NCBI GenBank assembly: GCA_038087015.1
Contig: JASBNA010000105.1
Coordinates: 1-64,000 of the forward strand
Origin: Cerrena zonata
Taxonomy: Eukaryota; Basidiomycota; Agaricomycetes; Polyporales; Cerrenaceae
DNA: 64,000 nt
Reading direction: 5' to 3'
Position 1 is the stretch's first letter. The number at the start of each line of letters is the position of its first letter. Both the position numbers and the translations under genes were made by a program. Positions 8,590 through 18,283 of this stretch are shown piece after piece. The notes under the pieces are model-generated. The model was not told the DNA's origin, made no database searches, and was given only the letters and a program-made list of their open reading frames with translations.

Positions 8590-11500
8590 ATGACAGTGCC
8601 TGAAGAGGAGGTACCATCATCTACTGGAACCAGTCTTACGTTTTCAGTCTCAAGTCTATCCAACGATACGAATCTCTCAAATCACACGAATCCATCTCTA
8701 CCACATTCTCCACCTATCCACACACCTCCCCCAATTCCAGCTCTACCCACAATGGCGGCCTTTAACCGAGGAGCCATTCACTTCCCCTTGCCAGGTTCAA
8801 GACCAGCTCCTAGGACCTTCAAGGGAAAGTACAACGACATCAAGCCCTTTATCGATCATTACGAACGTTTATGTGCACAATTCTATGTCACAAACCACCG
8901 CGAACGACTCGATAACATTGGCCAATACTGTACCCGTTCTACTCGCGAATTCATGGAAGCTCTTGATAGCTTTCGTGAAGGAGATTGGGATCAATTTGTC
9001 CTAGATCTTCTTGAATACTATGATGCCGAACGAGACGAGAAACGCTATACATGGCGAGACCTCGAAGCATATGCAAAGAAGCATGGTCGTACCCTCCAAA
9101 AAGTTAATTTGGCTTACTGGAAAATATACAGCCGGGGATTTATCCGCATTGGCGGATGGCTTAGTTACCATAATAAAATCTCCGACCGTGAGCAAGCCTT
9201 ATACTTTTGGAAAGGTATTCCCAGGTCTTTTAGGCAAAAGCTAGAGTCTCGACTTATTGCGACTCATCCAGATCATGACATGGAAGAGCCTTTTGATATT
9301 GAAGATATCCAAAGAGCAGCCAAGTCATTGTTAAAGCGAAACCGTTTTGACTCTGACAAGTTATGGTCTGATGAGGAACCAGCTGATGACAGTGATGTTG
9401 ACTCTGGTTCTGATTCATCTTCAGATAGCAACACAGATTCAGAAGACTCTGATTCAGACTTTTCCCCCAAGACCAAGATCAAGAAGAAGACCACTCGATT
9501 TCGCAAGTCAAGCCAATCTTCCAAGAAGAGTACGAAGAAAGCTCAGAATGACAACAAGATAGCACCTTCCACTCAGCGCCCTGCATCTCGTCTTGGAAAC
9601 AAGAAGAATGACCAGGAGGTGGAAGAGATCATTGGAAAGCTCAATCGTATGTCTCTTGAAGATCCTGCATATGCCATCAATTACTTTCGAGCCTACCAGT
9701 TGAATCCGATCATTGCAGACATTGTTCGTAAGCCTATCGAACGTGTGCGAACTCCTAGACCACCCTCCCGTTTTATCCCACCTGGATCAGAACAAGGAGG
9801 CAGACCTAACCCAGGGCCTACTGGAGCTAATGCCTATCAACAAGGTCCAGGCTTTGGACTAAGACATTGCTTCGGATGTGGTGCTGATGGTCATACCATG
9901 GCATACTGCTCAGCTATAAATGATTTAGTGAAACAAGGCATCATCAAACATGATGGCTTTGGTAAACTTGTCATGGCTGATGGTTCTAGGATCTATAGAA
10001 TGCATGATGAAAGCTTTGCAGCTGCAGTCAAGCGTACTCTCCCTGTCCAAACCAACTTTATTACTACTCAGAACTTTCACAATCAAGAGCACCTTCTTGA
10101 TCCCTACGAATGTGACTTCTTGAGTGGTAATGAAAGTGACACTGGGAATGAGGAAATCTATATAGCCACTCGATCCCAATACAACAAGGACAAGCGAAAG
10201 GATTATCAAGGAGTCTTTCCTCCTGCTAGAAAGCAGCATGAGACCAAACACCCTCGATTTTCCCCTGCTGATTCTAGTCGAAAAGAGAATATCCCTATCA
10301 CTTCCACTCGTCCAACTACCAGACAAGCACCTCATGTTGGATTACCACCACTTGAGAAAGATGGACCACCTCCAAAGCCGAAACATCCTATCACAGTAGA
10401 CCCACCTAGGTTTGACCCAAATGATAGTGATGCTTTCATGGAAGATGAAGCTATTTCTCCCAAGACTTCAAGCTCTGCGAAGACCCTGCGTAACGATAAT
10501 GAAGACTCTCGAACCATCATCAAGCGTATTCCTCGTAAATCCGAAGTGCAATCCCAAGTCGATCAGATGAATGTCTTAGGCAGAATCCTCAGCCAACCAG
10601 TCACGTTAGCTGTAGGAGAAGTCTTTGGTATCTCCAAAGAGCTCACTCATCACTTACAAGATGTGCTCAAGCCAAAGACTCAAGCCTCTGGACCCCCATC
10701 TAATCCCAAAGCTTCTACGACACCTCTGGCCAAAGTCAACAACATTGCCGATGATCCATTTGTAGCAACAACATTTGTATCCAAGTCTAGAGGTACACTT
10801 ATTAAGCTACGTATGGAGTGCGATGGGACACCAGTTCAAGCTATCATTGACACTGGCTCCCAACTCAACATTGCACACAAGCGAATCTGGAAGTCAGTAC
10901 TTGGAAGACCTATTGATATGCACAAAGTTGTTAGCATGAGTGATGCTAATGGTGGCGAAAGCATGTTAAAAGGATTAGTAGCCAACGTACCTTTGACTTG
11001 CGGAGGTGTTATGACCCACGCAAATGTCTATGTTGGTGACCAAGTACCCTTCGATTTGTTGCTCGGACGACCCTGGCAAAGAGGTAACTTTGTTTCAATT
11101 GATGAACGAAGCGATGGAACTTACCTGCTCTTCAAGGACAAGAACCTAGATGTCCGTCATGAGGTTCTAGTCACTCCTGACAATACTCTATCGTTAGTGG
11201 ACAACGAGACTGCTGAGTTCATTGACCGAACTCACCGAGTCCATCCACAAGTTAACCATATCCACACCGGAAATGTGTTAGCGCCCAACGTTGACGAGAG
11301 TACCGGTAATAACGAACGTACTGAGGAGACCGAAGACACAGCTACGGCAGATGAAGACACCGAGCCCGAGAGTTCACAACCCGAGAATGAACCGATCGTA
11401 TTACGCAAGCAAGGACTCAAACGCACCGCGGCAATGGCCGACATCAGTCACGAGGTTGCACGTGCTTCGAAGTCAGCAGCCAGATTGGGAAGGTCAATAT

Positions 11501-14139
11501 ATAAACATATTTCATTGAATAAACATATGGCCACGGTCGATTTAGAACATTCAATAAATAAATTATGTATTGATTCTAGTCCTACTGTGCTGCACACGAC
11601 TGAGAACGAGCCTCCGGAATGTCGACGAGAAGCCTGTCTACCTAACGAGACCGCCACCTCCTATCAATGTCCAGAATCCGAGACCGAGTCTCCCTATGCG
11701 ATCCCCCGTCTTCACTCGACTTGTGTTACCCTTCGGCATCCTAATGACACCCAGGATAACGAGTCTACATGGCAAAACAGTCAGCAAGACATGACAAAGG
11801 ACAAGAAATCGAAATCTCCAGACTTACCAAGACAAACAGTCCAGAATTCGATTTCCCCCCTATCAAGCAGCGGTGGGAATGCTATCGATAACGCCTCTGA
11901 CGTATCGTTCACTGATGCCGTCCATGACAAGACTTTACGGCTCAAGGGAGGGTGCTCTGGTCCCCAGAATTTGAAAATTCTTGACCTAGATGGCAATATT
12001 GACGGAAAACCTCAGGTTGGTACCCCAGAAGTTGCTGATAACGAGGCAACTTACCTATCTGCAGTTAGTCCAACATATTCCACCCCCAAACCCTTCGCTG
12101 CCGCACTGGAGACATCGTTTTCCCTACAAGTTGGACGATCTGAGACCAAGAACCCCAACAATCTTGCTCAGGAGGAAGACAGCGACACGGGTTGCTCAGC
12201 GTGCCGCGGTGAACCGTCACACAAGCTAGTAGGTTGCCGTAGAAATATTACGAAGCCCTCGAGAATGATTCCTCAGCAAGAAGACCCAGACAAACACGAA
12301 GGAAGCCGGCAGCAGAGTCAGCAAGCAAGCAGTAGACCTGCCAACCTAGAGAGCAGCGTTCAAGAAGAGAAACGTATCCCTCGAGCACCAAGCAGGACGA
12401 GTAAGCCCCTAGCCAAGGACTCAGTCGAGAACACAATGGCCAGCCGACCATCGCAGAGCACTAGTGTACCGACCAAGTGGAAGTCTTCAAATTACGAAGA
12501 CTTCAGGCATTGGAAGGGAAAACATGACGTACCTGAGATCTCGGCTTCAGGTCCACGGTCGTACTTCCCGGTCTTACCTGCTATCGTATTTGATAAGAGT
12601 ACCCTAGCAGAGAAAACGATAAGTACGGACCCCCCTCGACATACCAAACCGAGGTTTCGCATTTTTTCCAAAGTGGCGATGCCCTCCTTTCTGTCTGCTA
12701 TACGCCTCCGCCTCACTCGACGTACCTTCGGTCGTAATGTCGATCCTCAACGAGAAGCTTCTGTTCGTCCTATTGGTACGATTATCCCCCCTGGTCCTGA
12801 GGGATTCATCGCTGCTAGAGATAACATCAGACTCAATGCTTCAGAGGACCAACCTCACCTTTCTGGTACCATTGCGACCCCTTACCTCCATCGTCTCCAA
12901 TACGACCGCGAGCGAGCCGACGACCACGCAAGATTCTTCACTGCACCCAGCAGTACATTGGTGTACGCGGATCCCTCGCGTCCCGACGATGCTCCTACGG
13001 TCTTGCACGGTGATGTCGTTATGGGAGTATGGGAGACGGGTGCTGACAGGTGGGAGACCCTTTTTCCCACAGTTGAAGAACTGAGTCAAGACGGCCAGTC
13101 CAGAAGAAGCGAAGAAACAAGCGAGGAGGTTGCTAGAGAGGAGAGAGAGGACGACGGACAGGTTGATGCACGCAATGAGGAAGTAAGTCGATCCCCGAGA
13201 TTTGATCCGAGATCGAGGACCTCGGACTTAATGGAAACCACGTTTCAGGCACCGAGTAGCGTGTTTCTTACCACGTGCGAACCTCTTGATGACGGCGCCG
13301 AGATTCGATCGCACCTTGATCATCCCGTCGAGCCGGCTCATCTTGCTCCTCCCTCACGCTCTGCTTCCTCATCCACTCCTGCGGAACCTGTTGAACCCAC
13401 TCAACCTCCACCTCCCTACGACTTTGACTTTGCTCTTGTCGCTTCGGAATGCCAATACGACAACCATGCCCTCTGCGAGTCTATGTACACTGCAGCCCGC
13501 CGGATCACTGATCGAGAACGGCTCTCCCCTCCTCGAGTTCCCCCGTGCTTGCTTGGTATCCTTCGCCTCCAGACCAACCAGATCTCATTCGGGTCCTTTT
13601 CCCCTCACTTCCCTGCTCTCGAGTCTGACGCTCACAACCAGTGGATCAACTCCATTCTTCGTTCTAGGTTCGATGAGGACTCTGACGATGACACTGGTAG
13701 TATGCCCGGCCTGGAATCTATTCCCCCTAGCTCGGACTCTGAGGACGACTCAGGCTACTCTACAGCTGCTGCTGACGATGACTCAATCATCGTCCACCCT
13801 TCTCCTATGCCGGGAAATGAAGAATCGAACGAGGAGGCCACAGATATGCTAACTGATGAGGATACCGGTATGTTTTTGGACCAATCTCTTGATCCAGAAA
13901 CTAACCCTTTCAAAGACTCAGATATTAGCCTACTCTCGTCCCCAGACCGACGTCTCACTTGTGAAAACACATACACGCCTTCTCGGTCTGAATCGCCAGT
14001 CCGAAGAGACCCAGCTCGTGTGTTAGAACGTAGACGATCCCCTCTTCGTCGATCACATCCCTTGCACCGGCAGAATGGAGTGAGCAGTGAGTCCATCCCT
14101 TTCGTCCCTAGCCCACTTCGACACATTGCTTACCAATGA
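8590..14139 (+). CDS. Gypsy Gag-protease protein with long C-terminal extension
   Basis: 1849 residues from an ATG 62 bp past the LTR. After a P/S/T-rich leader, a Gag-like helical region starts near residue 55 (TFKGKYNDIKPFIDHYERLC). An acidic D/S-rich linker lies near 255-295. A CCHC zinc knuckle, C-F-G-C-G-A-D-G-H-T-M-A-Y-C, lies at about 427-440. A retropepsin follows with DTGSQLN near 752 and the flap/C-terminal motif LLLGRPW near 822. The remaining roughly 1000 residues are disordered, charged and P/S-rich, with no domain I recognise. The frame ends at a single TGA (14137-14139), but the same phase stays open for another 360 codons into the next ORF. Gag packages the RNA and the protease matures the particle. 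The role of the extension is unknown. Confidence 0.85.
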   Translation: MTVPEEEVPSSTGTSLTFSVSSLSNDTNLSNHTNPSLPHSPPIHTPPPIPALPTMAAFNRGAIHFPLPGSRPAPRTFKGKYNDIKPFIDHYERLCAQFYVTNHRERLDNIGQYCTRSTREFMEALDSFREGDWDQFVLDLLEYYDAERDEKRYTWRDLEAYAKKHGRTLQKVNLAYWKIYSRGFIRIGGWLSYHNKISDREQALYFWKGIPRSFRQKLESRLIATHPDHDMEEPFDIEDIQRAAKSLLKRNRFDSDKLWSDEEPADDSDVDSGSDSSSDSNTDSEDSDSDFSPKTKIKKKTTRFRKSSQSSKKSTKKAQNDNKIAPSTQRPASRLGNKKNDQEVEEIIGKLNRMSLEDPAYAINYFRAYQLNPIIADIVRKPIERVRTPRPPSRFIPPGSEQGGRPNPGPTGANAYQQGPGFGLRHCFGCGADGHTMAYCSAINDLVKQGIIKHDGFGKLVMADGSRIYRMHDESFAAAVKRTLPVQTNFITTQNFHNQEHLLDPYECDFLSGNESDTGNEEIYIATRSQYNKDKRKDYQGVFPPARKQHETKHPRFSPADSSRKENIPITSTRPTTRQAPHVGLPPLEKDGPPPKPKHPITVDPPRFDPNDSDAFMEDEAISPKTSSSAKTLRNDNEDSRTIIKRIPRKSEVQSQVDQMNVLGRILSQPVTLAVGEVFGISKELTHHLQDVLKPKTQASGPPSNPKASTTPLAKVNNIADDPFVATTFVSKSRGTLIKLRMECDGTPVQAIIDTGSQLNIAHKRIWKSVLGRPIDMHKVVSMSDANGGESMLKGLVANVPLTCGGVMTHANVYVGDQVPFDLLLGRPWQRGNFVSIDERSDGTYLLFKDKNLDVRHEVLVTPDNTLSLVDNETAEFIDRTHRVHPQVNHIHTGNVLAPNVDESTGNNERTEETEDTATADEDTEPESSQPENEPIVLRKQGLKRTAAMADISHEVARASKSAARLGRSIYKHISLNKHMATVDLEHSINKLCIDSSPTVLHTTENEPPECRREACLPNETATSYQCPESETESPYAIPRLHSTCVTLRHPNDTQDNESTWQNSQQDMTKDKKSKSPDLPRQTVQNSISPLSSSGGNAIDNASDVSFTDAVHDKTLRLKGGCSGPQNLKILDLDGNIDGKPQVGTPEVADNEATYLSAVSPTYSTPKPFAAALETSFSLQVGRSETKNPNNLAQEEDSDTGCSACRGEPSHKLVGCRRNITKPSRMIPQQEDPDKHEGSRQQSQQASSRPANLESSVQEEKRIPRAPSRTSKPLAKDSVENTMASRPSQSTSVPTKWKSSNYEDFRHWKGKHDVPEISASGPRSYFPVLPAIVFDKSTLAEKTISTDPPRHTKPRFRIFSKVAMPSFLSAIRLRLTRRTFGRNVDPQREASVRPIGTIIPPGPEGFIAARDNIRLNASEDQPHLSGTIATPYLHRLQYDRERADDHARFFTAPSSTLVYADPSRPDDAPTVLHGDVVMGVWETGADRWETLFPTVEELSQDGQSRRSEETSEEVAREEREDDGQVDARNEEVSRSPRFDPRSRTSDLMETTFQAPSSVFLTTCEPLDDGAEIRSHLDHPVEPAHLAPPSRSASSSTPAEPVEPTQPPPPYDFDFALVASECQYDNHALCESMYTAARRITDRERLSPPRVPPCLLGILRLQTNQISFGSFSPHFPALESDAHNQWINSILRSRFDEDSDDDTGSMPGLESIPPSSDSEDDSGYSTAAADDDSIIVHPSPMPGNEESNEEATDMLTDEDTGMFLDQSLDPETNPFKDSDISLLSSPDRRLTCENTYTPSRSESPVRRDPARVLERRRSPLRRSHPLHRQNGVSSESIPFVPSPLRHIAYQ

Positions 14140-14199
14140 GAACATTCAGCAATCCCTACGCCAGCTCCTTCCCAGTCCAACTCGCCAGTCGATTCCCTC

Positions 14200-15219
14200 A
14201 TGGATTCGGACAGTGAATCCCTCGGTAGCCACACCAGTACTGAGACTGAGGAAGGCGAGATACACAGCGACCAGGATGAACTCGACGAATACTCGGAAGA
14301 TGAAGATATGCTTTTGGACTCATCGTCTGAATCTGAAGATGAATCCCCTACCCTAGGATATCCCTCGGCCCCCTCAGCGACCCCAGAACTTGTCCAAGAA
14401 CCGGTTATGGTAGACTTGCGTACTGGAGAAGAAATCGGGATCACAGGCATGCAAGCTTTCCTACGATTTGCTCAGCAACGCCTCTCTGCGAGTCCTCGTA
14501 CCCCTTCATTGTCTCCTGACACATCTTCTGGAGCCCCTTCTCGTGAAAGTACGGACCCCATCCCTCCATACGACACCGAGATCGATTTATCTGCTATCCC
14601 CCCTGCTGCCCGTCACCTAGTGGACTCAACCAATCCTTACATGAACCCTCAGTTTCATCCGGACGACACGACGATCCCCAACGGAATTCATCTTGAAGTA
14701 CAAAACTTGTCGGTGGCAGAATTTCAGAACCGTTCGGTCTGGTTTTTCCGGGACATCTTTGTTTTCTATCTTGATGCCACAACACAAGAACTGGGACAGC
14801 ACGAATTCTTCCCCTGGGAGCGACACGTTCGTCATGCACCTACAGAAGGAGACAACGCCGAAGTTTTGCGCTGGAGACTTGACCTGTTTCGAGAAGATCC
14901 TGAACATTACGGCAATCCTTTCTTGTTCAGTGCAGAAAAGGCACGCATCCGCCGTCTTGTAACCTTCATTGATGGACATTCGAGTCTTCCCCCTCGTGCT
15001 GCTCAACACCGGGAACTTTTGCGTATGTTCTATGAGTTCCGACTCGACAATGCGCGTGTTCACAGCTGGATCGTCAATGCTCGGATGGCTGGACAACTTG
15101 GTGCCCCCTTCGGTCCCACTCCTTTTCATCTTCGAACGACTCATGCTCGTGCAGCCGATGAGCCAGTCTGTAAGTTTCTTAATCACTTCACGAGATTGGG
15201 AAACTTATCCTTTCTTTGA
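14200..15219 (+). CDS. Gypsy ORF2, unknown acidic accessory protein (may be a Gag-extension domain)
   Basis: 339 residues in the same phase as the upstream Gag-protease frame, separated from it only by one TGA and 20 codons. It starts with an acidic tract (D/E/S-rich, residues 1-55), then a P/S/T-rich stretch. From about residue 165 it is a compact, probably folded part with many aromatic and charged residues (VWFFRDIFVFY, WERHVRHAP, RWRLDLF, ELLRMFYEFRLD, HSWIVNARMAG). No family was recognised. Near its end is a possible intron donor GTAAGT at about 15172, with acceptors near 15230-15237, so the last 15 residues may be intronic. The 3' neighbour is a C/T-rich stretch, then ORF3. Confidence 0.5.
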   Translation: MDSDSESLGSHTSTETEEGEIHSDQDELDEYSEDEDMLLDSSSESEDESPTLGYPSAPSATPELVQEPVMVDLRTGEEIGITGMQAFLRFAQQRLSASPRTPSLSPDTSSGAPSRESTDPIPPYDTEIDLSAIPPAARHLVDSTNPYMNPQFHPDDTTIPNGIHLEVQNLSVAEFQNRSVWFFRDIFVFYLDATTQELGQHEFFPWERHVRHAPTEGDNAEVLRWRLDLFREDPEHYGNPFLFSAEKARIRRLVTFIDGHSSLPPRAAQHRELLRMFYEFRLDNARVHSWIVNARMAGQLGAPFGPTPFHLRTTHARAADEPVCKFLNHFTRLGNLSFL

Positions 15220-17400
15220 TTTACTCTCAGAAAGCGTTCGAGCGTCGAAGACTCGAACATCCAACGCTTTTGCCGGTGCCTGTACACTCGCGCATTTGCG
15301 AATCGTCGACGGCCAACGTCTCGACTTCTCTTTTCCTCTGGACAACTCGATTTCTCTTCGTCTCATATTTTCTTTTTCTTCTTTTTCTCTATTTCTCGAC
15401 TTAACCCCCAAAACCCACAAAACATATCCGTTTCTCTTGTGTCTCTCTACCCCCACTCACAGCCATTCTATATACAAAACCCCAGATCCCGTTTCAATTT
15501 CCCCTTTCCGTTTCTCTCTTCATTTCCCTCTTGCCCAAGGCACACCCCCACTCTTCCCCTTCGACTTCGGATTCACGATCGAATACAGAGACTCGTCTCT
15601 GTATAAGTCCTTCAACAGGACACTCTTTCTTCTCGCGTTTATCACGCATTTACGCCGCTCAACCGGTACGAGTCGAAACCGACTTTTGTTTTATTCTGAT
15701 TTTCTTTTCTTTTTCGATTTCTTATGTCCTTTTTCTTTTCTTTTTCTCTCTCTCTCTCGTCTCGGCCCTTTTGTAGTCTACTGGAGTACAGGACCCGGTA
15801 CCTACTTAAGTTGTATATTAGACACGCTCTCTCCGAAGAGCCCGGTCCCGTCTACGGCATTTTGTATCAGGACACCCTCCCGGTATGAACTCACGCGTGA
15901 GGAATCGAACCCACGACCTTGTCATAAGTTCGGCGCCTCAAGTCTTTCTTGTAAAGACTTAAAACACGAGTTCCTGCTCGAGGATTCGAACCGGCAGCTT
16001 CCTCTCAGCTTGCCTACTTTCGACCTCACTAGCATATACCCTCGGACTTCCGCGCGTTGGTCCTTGACTTCAAAGCCACATGGCACGGCGCTTCCTCTTA
16101 AGCACCAAGCCTCGTGTGCTCCCAATTCCTCCCGAGTTTCTGTGATCTCCCATGCCCATCTAAGCTCTACGCTAGAAGGCTGTGATGTCATGATCGATGG
16201 TCGTTTCATTATTGACCTCGATACTCTCGTGTCCCGTCGACACATTCCCTTCCACCTACTCGCTTTCGACACAGTCCAACTGCTCTCGATTTCGATTCCC
16301 CCACATTCTCACACCCTCTGGAACCCTACTCGAACCCCCATTCCCACTGGACCACTTACTTACGATTGTCTCGACGGACCGACATCGTCAGTAAGTACCC
16401 TCGACTTGTGTCTCGATTCAACAATTACTTGGTCATTGGTTACATTTACAGGCAATAACGATATTTTTGATATCGAGCCCAGTTTGGCTATATACGCACC
16501 TCTCGTGCCCACAAGCCCTATCTGTGCCCTGTCTATGGTCACACTACCATCTTCGAATCATCACACGGTCCATCTACCCCATCGCTATGCGAGTCCTGCT
16601 GCAAACATATGCACACTCGTTCCCCTTCCTCTCAAAACGAGAAATCGTCATTTAATGAACGATCATCCTACCGGCAATAACGATACTTCCAGTATCGAGC
16701 ATGGTTTGGTAAAGCACGACTTTGGGCGTGTACACCCTATCCATGTCCAGTCAGGACTCATCACTCCACGACAACCTCTCGTTTCGTCAAGCGACCCCCA
16801 GACAATCTCAAATCCGACTCTACCAGTTCACTACGAACCCAGACTCTCAATACCGAAGTCTGTTATGTTCCCACGAGTAGACTGGATTGATTCTGTCATT
16901 CCTCGAGTACTTCCATCCCCCTCGATGCATTCACATTCTTCCCACTCTTGGTCCACTTCGTCAAGTGACCCCCACGTCCACATTCCTTGTCGATCCTCTA
17001 TCCCCGCCGCCGTTTATTCAATCCCACATGCCAAATCCTTGCCGAGTCCCACTATGACATTAAATTCTATTGATACTCCTGCCGGTAGTCTTACCAGTAT
17101 TAGTGTTAATAAATTACAATCGAGTAGACCTGCAGCCATGTGCATTGAAACCAAAACCATCGAGCCCGTCAAATGTTTCTACATGAGCATCAAAGACTAT
17201 CAGAATTTCAAAAGTGACCACCCAGTTACTTCTAATTCTGGAGTTAAGTATGTAAAATATGGATTTGATAAGTCCCATATTCCAAATATGGACACTCACG
17301 TTCAGCCCGATGTTATCATGGGCACAGAACAAGACTTACCATTCTGTATTCTTACACAACTCGAAGTTGATGATGACTATGTGTTTGAAATGGCTTCTGA
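14969..17400 (+). CDS. Gypsy ORF3, pre-RT polyprotein segment of unknown function, disrupted by MITE
   Basis: A frame open for over 800 codons. The first 270 or so overlap ORF2 and a T/C-rich tract and look non-coding. From about 15790 the sequence is S/P/H/T-rich with a conserved-looking end (KCFYMSIKDYQNF, VKYVKYGFDKSHIPNMD, FCILTQLEVDDDYVFEMAS). The frame runs straight into the MITE at 17401. Skipping the MITE and one TGA copy, it continues at 18119 as VLTAYKRADKKVRPVPG and MHPPEF, which in related elements lies just ahead of RT. So this is the upstream part of the Pol polyprotein and not a free-standing gene. The start is unknown. Confidence 0.5.
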
Positions 17401-18115
17401 CACTGGATCGCAGCCCAAATTTTAGGCTTCATAAAAGTAAGGTCAAATTTTATAAAAAGTCTCTTACAAAACATGATTTTAAGCACCTAAAAATTGTCAA
17501 AAAATGCAGAATTTCAGCAGAATTTGATGAATCATAAAATCCTTGGCTAATTCAGACTTTTGTATCTAATTTTCAGACTTTAGAAATATTGAATTTTTGT
17601 TTATTTTTTATTGGAGAAAAGTTTACTATACAAAATTCCAAATTTTGATACACTTTTATTTCCCTAGAAATCATAATATAATTGTATATATCAAAATAAA
17701 GTGTTATAAATAGAGAGCCTAGAGAGAAGATATAGACTACTATTGTTAGTAAATCATAGTCTCTGTCAATTATACTATCTGATAGAGATATTTAAGTATG
17801 CAATATCACTGACCTTTCCAAATTAGCAGTTTAAATTTTATATTACTTTTGGAGAAACAAAAGTGTGTCAAAATTTTGAATTTTGCATAGTAAACTTTTC
17901 TCCAATAAAAAATAAACAAAAATTCAATATTTCTAAAGTCTGAAAATTAGATACAAAAGTCTGAATTAGCCAAGGATTTTATGATTCATCAAATTCTGCT
18001 GAAATTCTGCATTTTCTGACAATTTTTAGGTGCTTAAAATCATGTTTTGTAAGAGACTTTTTATAAAATTTGACCTTACTTTTATGAAGCCTAAAATTTG
18101 GGCTACGATCCAGTG
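17401..18115 (+). mobile_element. Foldback MITE with CACTG termini, copy 1 (inside gypsy element)
   Basis: 715 bp. Terminal inverted repeats of about 265 bp begin CACTGGATCG and surround an AT-rich centre of about 185 bp. A 3-bp duplication TGA lies at 17398-17400 and 18116-18118. There is no coding capacity. CACTG ends with a 3-bp duplication fit the CACTA/EnSpm (CMC) superfamily. A second 715-bp copy lies at 29527-30241, roughly 95% identical by eye. The nucleotide pattern TGACACTGGATCGCAG translates by chance as S-D-T-G-S-Q, which imitates a protease site. Confidence 0.88.
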
Positions 18116-18283
18116 TGATGTGTTAACAGCATACAAACGTGCAGACAAGAAAGTCAGACCAGTACCTGGAGTATTTCCTGAAGAAGATCGAGTACTACGT
18201 CGTTTTCCCGAAGACCCTCTATTAAGCTTACCGAAGCTTACGATGCACCCTCCAGAATTCATACCCAAGAACGTCTAGACGAG

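Noticed and set aside
14626..15186. 186-codon minus-strand frame antisense to gypsy ORF2
   Set aside because: Antisense shadow of a coding region with no recognisable domain.
17398..17415. Second protease-like S-D-T-G-S-Q motif at the end of gypsy ORF3
   Set aside because: The motif is created by the TGA duplication and the first bases of the MITE terminal repeat. The true protease is near 10842.
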